Assembly (NCBI RefSeq): GCF_030695065.1
Contig: NZ_JAUYTR010000023.1
Coordinates: forward strand, 124,001-188,000
Direction of reading: 5' to 3'
From: Sediminibacterium sp.
Lineage (GTDB): Bacteria; Bacteroidota; Bacteroidia; Chitinophagales; Chitinophagaceae
Length of the DNA stretch: 64,000 nucleotides
Shown here: positions 62,054-64,000 of the stretch, in pieces
Layout of the letters: every line of letters starts with the position of its first letter
How positions within the stretch are numbered: position 1 is the stretch's first letter
The notes under the pieces: generated by a model
What the model was told of the DNA's origin: nothing
Databases searched by the model: none
Seen by the model: the letters and a program-made list of their open reading frames with translations, nothing else
Position numbers and translations under genes: made by a program

Positions 62054-63057
62054 ATGGAAAACACCTTTTTGGGTTTAATTTCATCAAAAATGCAAAAAAG
62101 AATTACTTACTCCACTGTTTATTGAGTTTATTAAAGAAATGAATAAAGGGCAGCGAAGGACTGCTACAGGAAAAAAAATAAATAAGAAAACAATTGTTTT
62201 TTATGAATGCGTTTTAAAACTGTTACAAGAATATGAACACCAAAAAGAAACATCAATTGGGTTTAGACTTTTACCGAGACAAAGTATTCGAATAAATACA
62301 ATCGAAAAAAAATACTGGCTAAAGTTTTACCATTTATTTTCAGCTTTTCTTTACAGTAAAGGATATGCTGATGGCTATGTAGGGTCGATTTGGAAATCAA
62401 TAAAAACGTTGGTTCGATGGATTATAAAAGAGAAAGCATTGCCAATTGTTCCTGCTTATCATTGGTTTGCGATAACACAAACCCAAAATAATCCAGTAAT
62501 CTTAAGCATTACGAAATTACAGTTTTTAATTACTGATGAATCGTATTCAAACGAATTAACCCCAAATCTCATTTGCGTAAAAGATATATTCGTCGCAGGG
62601 TGTACACTAGGTTTAAGATTTTCAGATTTACTGGCCCTAAAGAAGAATAACATGATTACTGTAGAAGGGCAAGTTTTTATTGCCACAATATTCCAATTCA
62701 AGGTTTAATATTTTAATTAAACGATTAGGCGAGAAAATAGGCTGGACAGAACTGCTGCCAAAATATATGAGCTATAAAGGCAAATGGATAGAGCAAAAAA
62801 AAGCGCTTAATAAAAGCTGGCAATATTATGACCACTTAAGTTCTCATACAATGCGAAGAACGGCCATCACTACACTATTAGTTTTAGGTGTGCCAGAGCA
62901 TGTTGTTCGAAAAGTATCAGGCCATGCGCCTGGAAGTAAAGAATTTTATAAGTATGTATTAATTGCCCAAGATTTTTTAAATAAAGAAGTTCAACAAGCT
63001 CACAAAAAACTATTGCAACCAGATAATGCTAGTGTAAATGATACAAAAAACACATAA
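62054..63057 (+). pseudogene. Degenerate tyrosine recombinase/integrase
   Basis: Fragments in different frames make up one phage-integrase-type protein. MENTFLGLISSKMQK starts at 62054. After a frameshift in the A-run near 62096, the frame continues ELLTPLFIEFIKEMNKG and the SAM-like core domain to 62708, including the first catalytic Arg (GLRFSDLLALK). From 62680 another frame has LPQYSNSRFNILIK and the catalytic HTMRRTAITTLL, SGHAPGSKEFYKYV (His, Arg, His, Tyr). The Lys beta-hairpin region, probably 40-60 residues, is deleted at the junction. At least two lesions imply loss of function. Confidence 0.8.
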
Positions 63058-63105
63058 ATTAGCATAAAAATAGAAGTTTACTGATCTTTGAAACTGTTGC
63101 TCTAA

Positions 63106-64000
63106 TTGCATTATAGGAGAATCCATCATTATCCGTTCGGGTTAACGATGGGTGGGGTGAGTAGTAAGGCTGCCAATACTCTTACTAATAAATTAAAGTA
63201 TAACGGCAAGGAGTTACAAGGCAATGAGTTCAGTGATGGTAGCGGTTTAGAAATGTATGATTATCATGCAAGAATGTACGACCCTCAAATTGGCAGACTA
63301 TCAACGTTAGACCCATTAGCAGAAGTAAGCAGAAGATGGACACCGTATGTTTATTGTGCAAATAATCCAATAAGATTTACTGACCCTGATGGAATGGTTT
63401 GGGGTGACCCTGAAAAAGACGGAAAGATTGCAAAGCGATTACAAGACCGTATTGACGAAAGATTAAAAGAAGAAAATGGGAGCCTTGATAAAGCTAACAA
63501 ACGCATTGCTGAATTAAAAGGTAAAATAGAAAAGGATGGTACATCTTCGAAATTAGAACGGCAGTTAAAGAATGCTACTGCTGATGCAGCAAGTGCAACT
63601 GAATCAATCTCATTATTAACAGCCTCTTCCAATGAACTTACAGAGATGGGAAGTAGTGATAATAAGCAAGTATTTACTTTTAAAGAAATGGAGGTGGGCA
63701 AGGAGGTCGGAGGCACTACGAAAGATGCAACTACTGGTGTTATAACAATGGAAATAGGTAAAGATGCAAATGCAGTACACGAAGCCGCACATGGGTATGA
63801 TATTTTTAAAGGAAGAATGTCCTCAAATTCCTTAGATAGGGAAATTAGTCCATACAAAAGACAATATGCCTTTGAGGCAGGTACATTTAATACAAGTGTT
63901 CCATCCTACTGGGGATCTGTTAACGGTTTTGGCGATATTATAAGTACTTGGGTATTTGGAATACATGATAGTAAGTGGAATTATATTTATGCACCCAGTG
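63106..64000 (+). CDS. Orphan RHS core with HEAAH metalloprotease-like tip, 3' truncated and lacking its N-terminal part
   Basis: The frame is open from 63106 to the window end; the first Met is at 63148. It begins abruptly inside an RHS core ([50 protein letters not shown]), then has a coiled-coil linker (residues encoded about 63400-63610). The tip contains HEAAH at 63778-63792 ([13 protein letters not shown]), an HExxH zinc-protease motif, with downstream Glu candidates ([16 protein letters not shown]). There is no signal or YD repeat region. It looks like a displaced RHS tip next to a dead integrase; whether it is expressed is unknown. Confidence 0.72.
   Translation, partial: MHYRRIHHYPFGLTMGGVSSKAANTLTNKLKYNGKELQGNEFSDGSGLEMYDYHARMYDPQIGRLSTLDPLAEVSRRWTPYVYCANNPIRFTDPDGMVWGDPEKDGKIAKRLQDRIDERLKEENGSLDKANKRIAELKGKIEKDGTSSKLERQLKNATADAASATESISLLTASSNELTEMGSSDNKQVFTFKEMEVGKEVGGTTKDATTGVITMEIGKDANAVHEAAHGYDIFKGRMSSNSLDREISPYKRQYAFEAGTFNTSVPSYWGSVNGFGDIISTWVFGIHDSKWNYIYAPS

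Noticed and set aside
62139..62708. Reading the first recombinase fragment as an intact small protein
   Set aside because: Its core lacks the catalytic His, second Arg and Tyr, which follow in another frame, and sequence upstream of its Met still encodes family-like residues.
63351..63857. Minus-strand open frame of 168 codons near the window end
   Set aside because: The plus strand has an unbroken RHS core and tip in this interval; the minus frame is a shadow.
1..64000. tRNA genes, rRNA genes and CRISPR arrays
   Set aside because: I looked for T-loop and anticodon-arm patterns in the gaps and for regularly spaced repeats and found none; a covariance-model scan would be decisive.

Overview
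The window reads as chromosomal DNA of an AT-rich member of the Bacteroidota, most likely a Chitinophagaceae-type, probably aquatic, bacterium. Supporting this are the gliding protein GldC, a BamA/OmpH/UppS block, DUF4290 and DUF6089 proteins, Tat-exported sugar oxidoreductases, a proteorhodopsin-type pump with Blh and CrtY, YD/RHS proteins of the Bacteroidetes type, and start-proximal promoter boxes of the TAnnTTTG type. The family assignment is an inference. I saw no rRNA, tRNA, CRISPR array or intact transposase.

Layout. 1-9.7 kb: a sugar-oxidation cluster in two divergent blocks (Gfo/Idh/MocA oxidoreductases, TIM-barrel isomerases, a GMC dehydrogenase with its Tat-exported small subunit, a cytochrome c lipoprotein, a DUF1080 protein), followed by tadA. 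9.7-11.3 kb: a CIA30 protein and an unknown secreted protein, flanked by two inverted copies of a 101-bp hairpin element; the second copy sits inside a degenerate third. 11.3-14.5 kb: sodA, a lipoprotein, yidD-rnpA-rpmH and murI. 14.5-26 kb (minus strand): envelope and housekeeping genes (two OmpH proteins, bamA, uppS, a DUF6089 protein, nadK, a CBS protein, a hydrolase, cvpA, a YqeY protein, gldC, a glycosyltransferase, a DUF502 protein). 26-33.7 kb (plus strand): a TetR-controlled RND efflux operon with a TolC protein and an AIM24 protein. 33.7-35.5 kb: a LuxR-type response regulator with an HTH protein, and a mazEF pair behind a perfect palindrome. 35.5-41.5 kb (minus): an aminotransferase, a second TolC protein, pyrH, and rplM-rpsI-rpsB-tsf. 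41.7-46 kb: an amidohydrolase and the phototrophy locus rhodopsin-crtY-blh. 46-52 kb: recO, a desaturase, pheS, a DUF4290 protein, murA and an orphan plug-like protein.

52-64 kb is accessory. A tightly packed minus-strand operon encodes an outer-membrane barrel protein, an SpvB-like RHS protein, a small Spy-like protein, a DUF6443 RHS protein with a variable C-terminal tip, and a DUF4279 protein likely to be its immunity partner. Next to it, on the plus strand, lie a decayed tyrosine recombinase and an orphan RHS tip carrying an HEAAH zinc-protease motif that runs off the window. The architecture resembles a two-piece RHS cocoon (TcB/TcC-like) with a dedicated outer-membrane partner and is my best candidate for an under-described system.

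Other points worth a second look: the rhodopsin has the glycine that opens the carotenoid-antenna fenestration in xanthorhodopsin; a strong terminator hairpin abuts the crtY start codon; MurA has Asp in place of the fosfomycin-target Cys; pheS and the DUF4290 gene share a perfectly palindromic pair of promoter boxes; several genes have a TAnnTTTG box 4-7 nt from the start codon, implying leaderless mRNAs.
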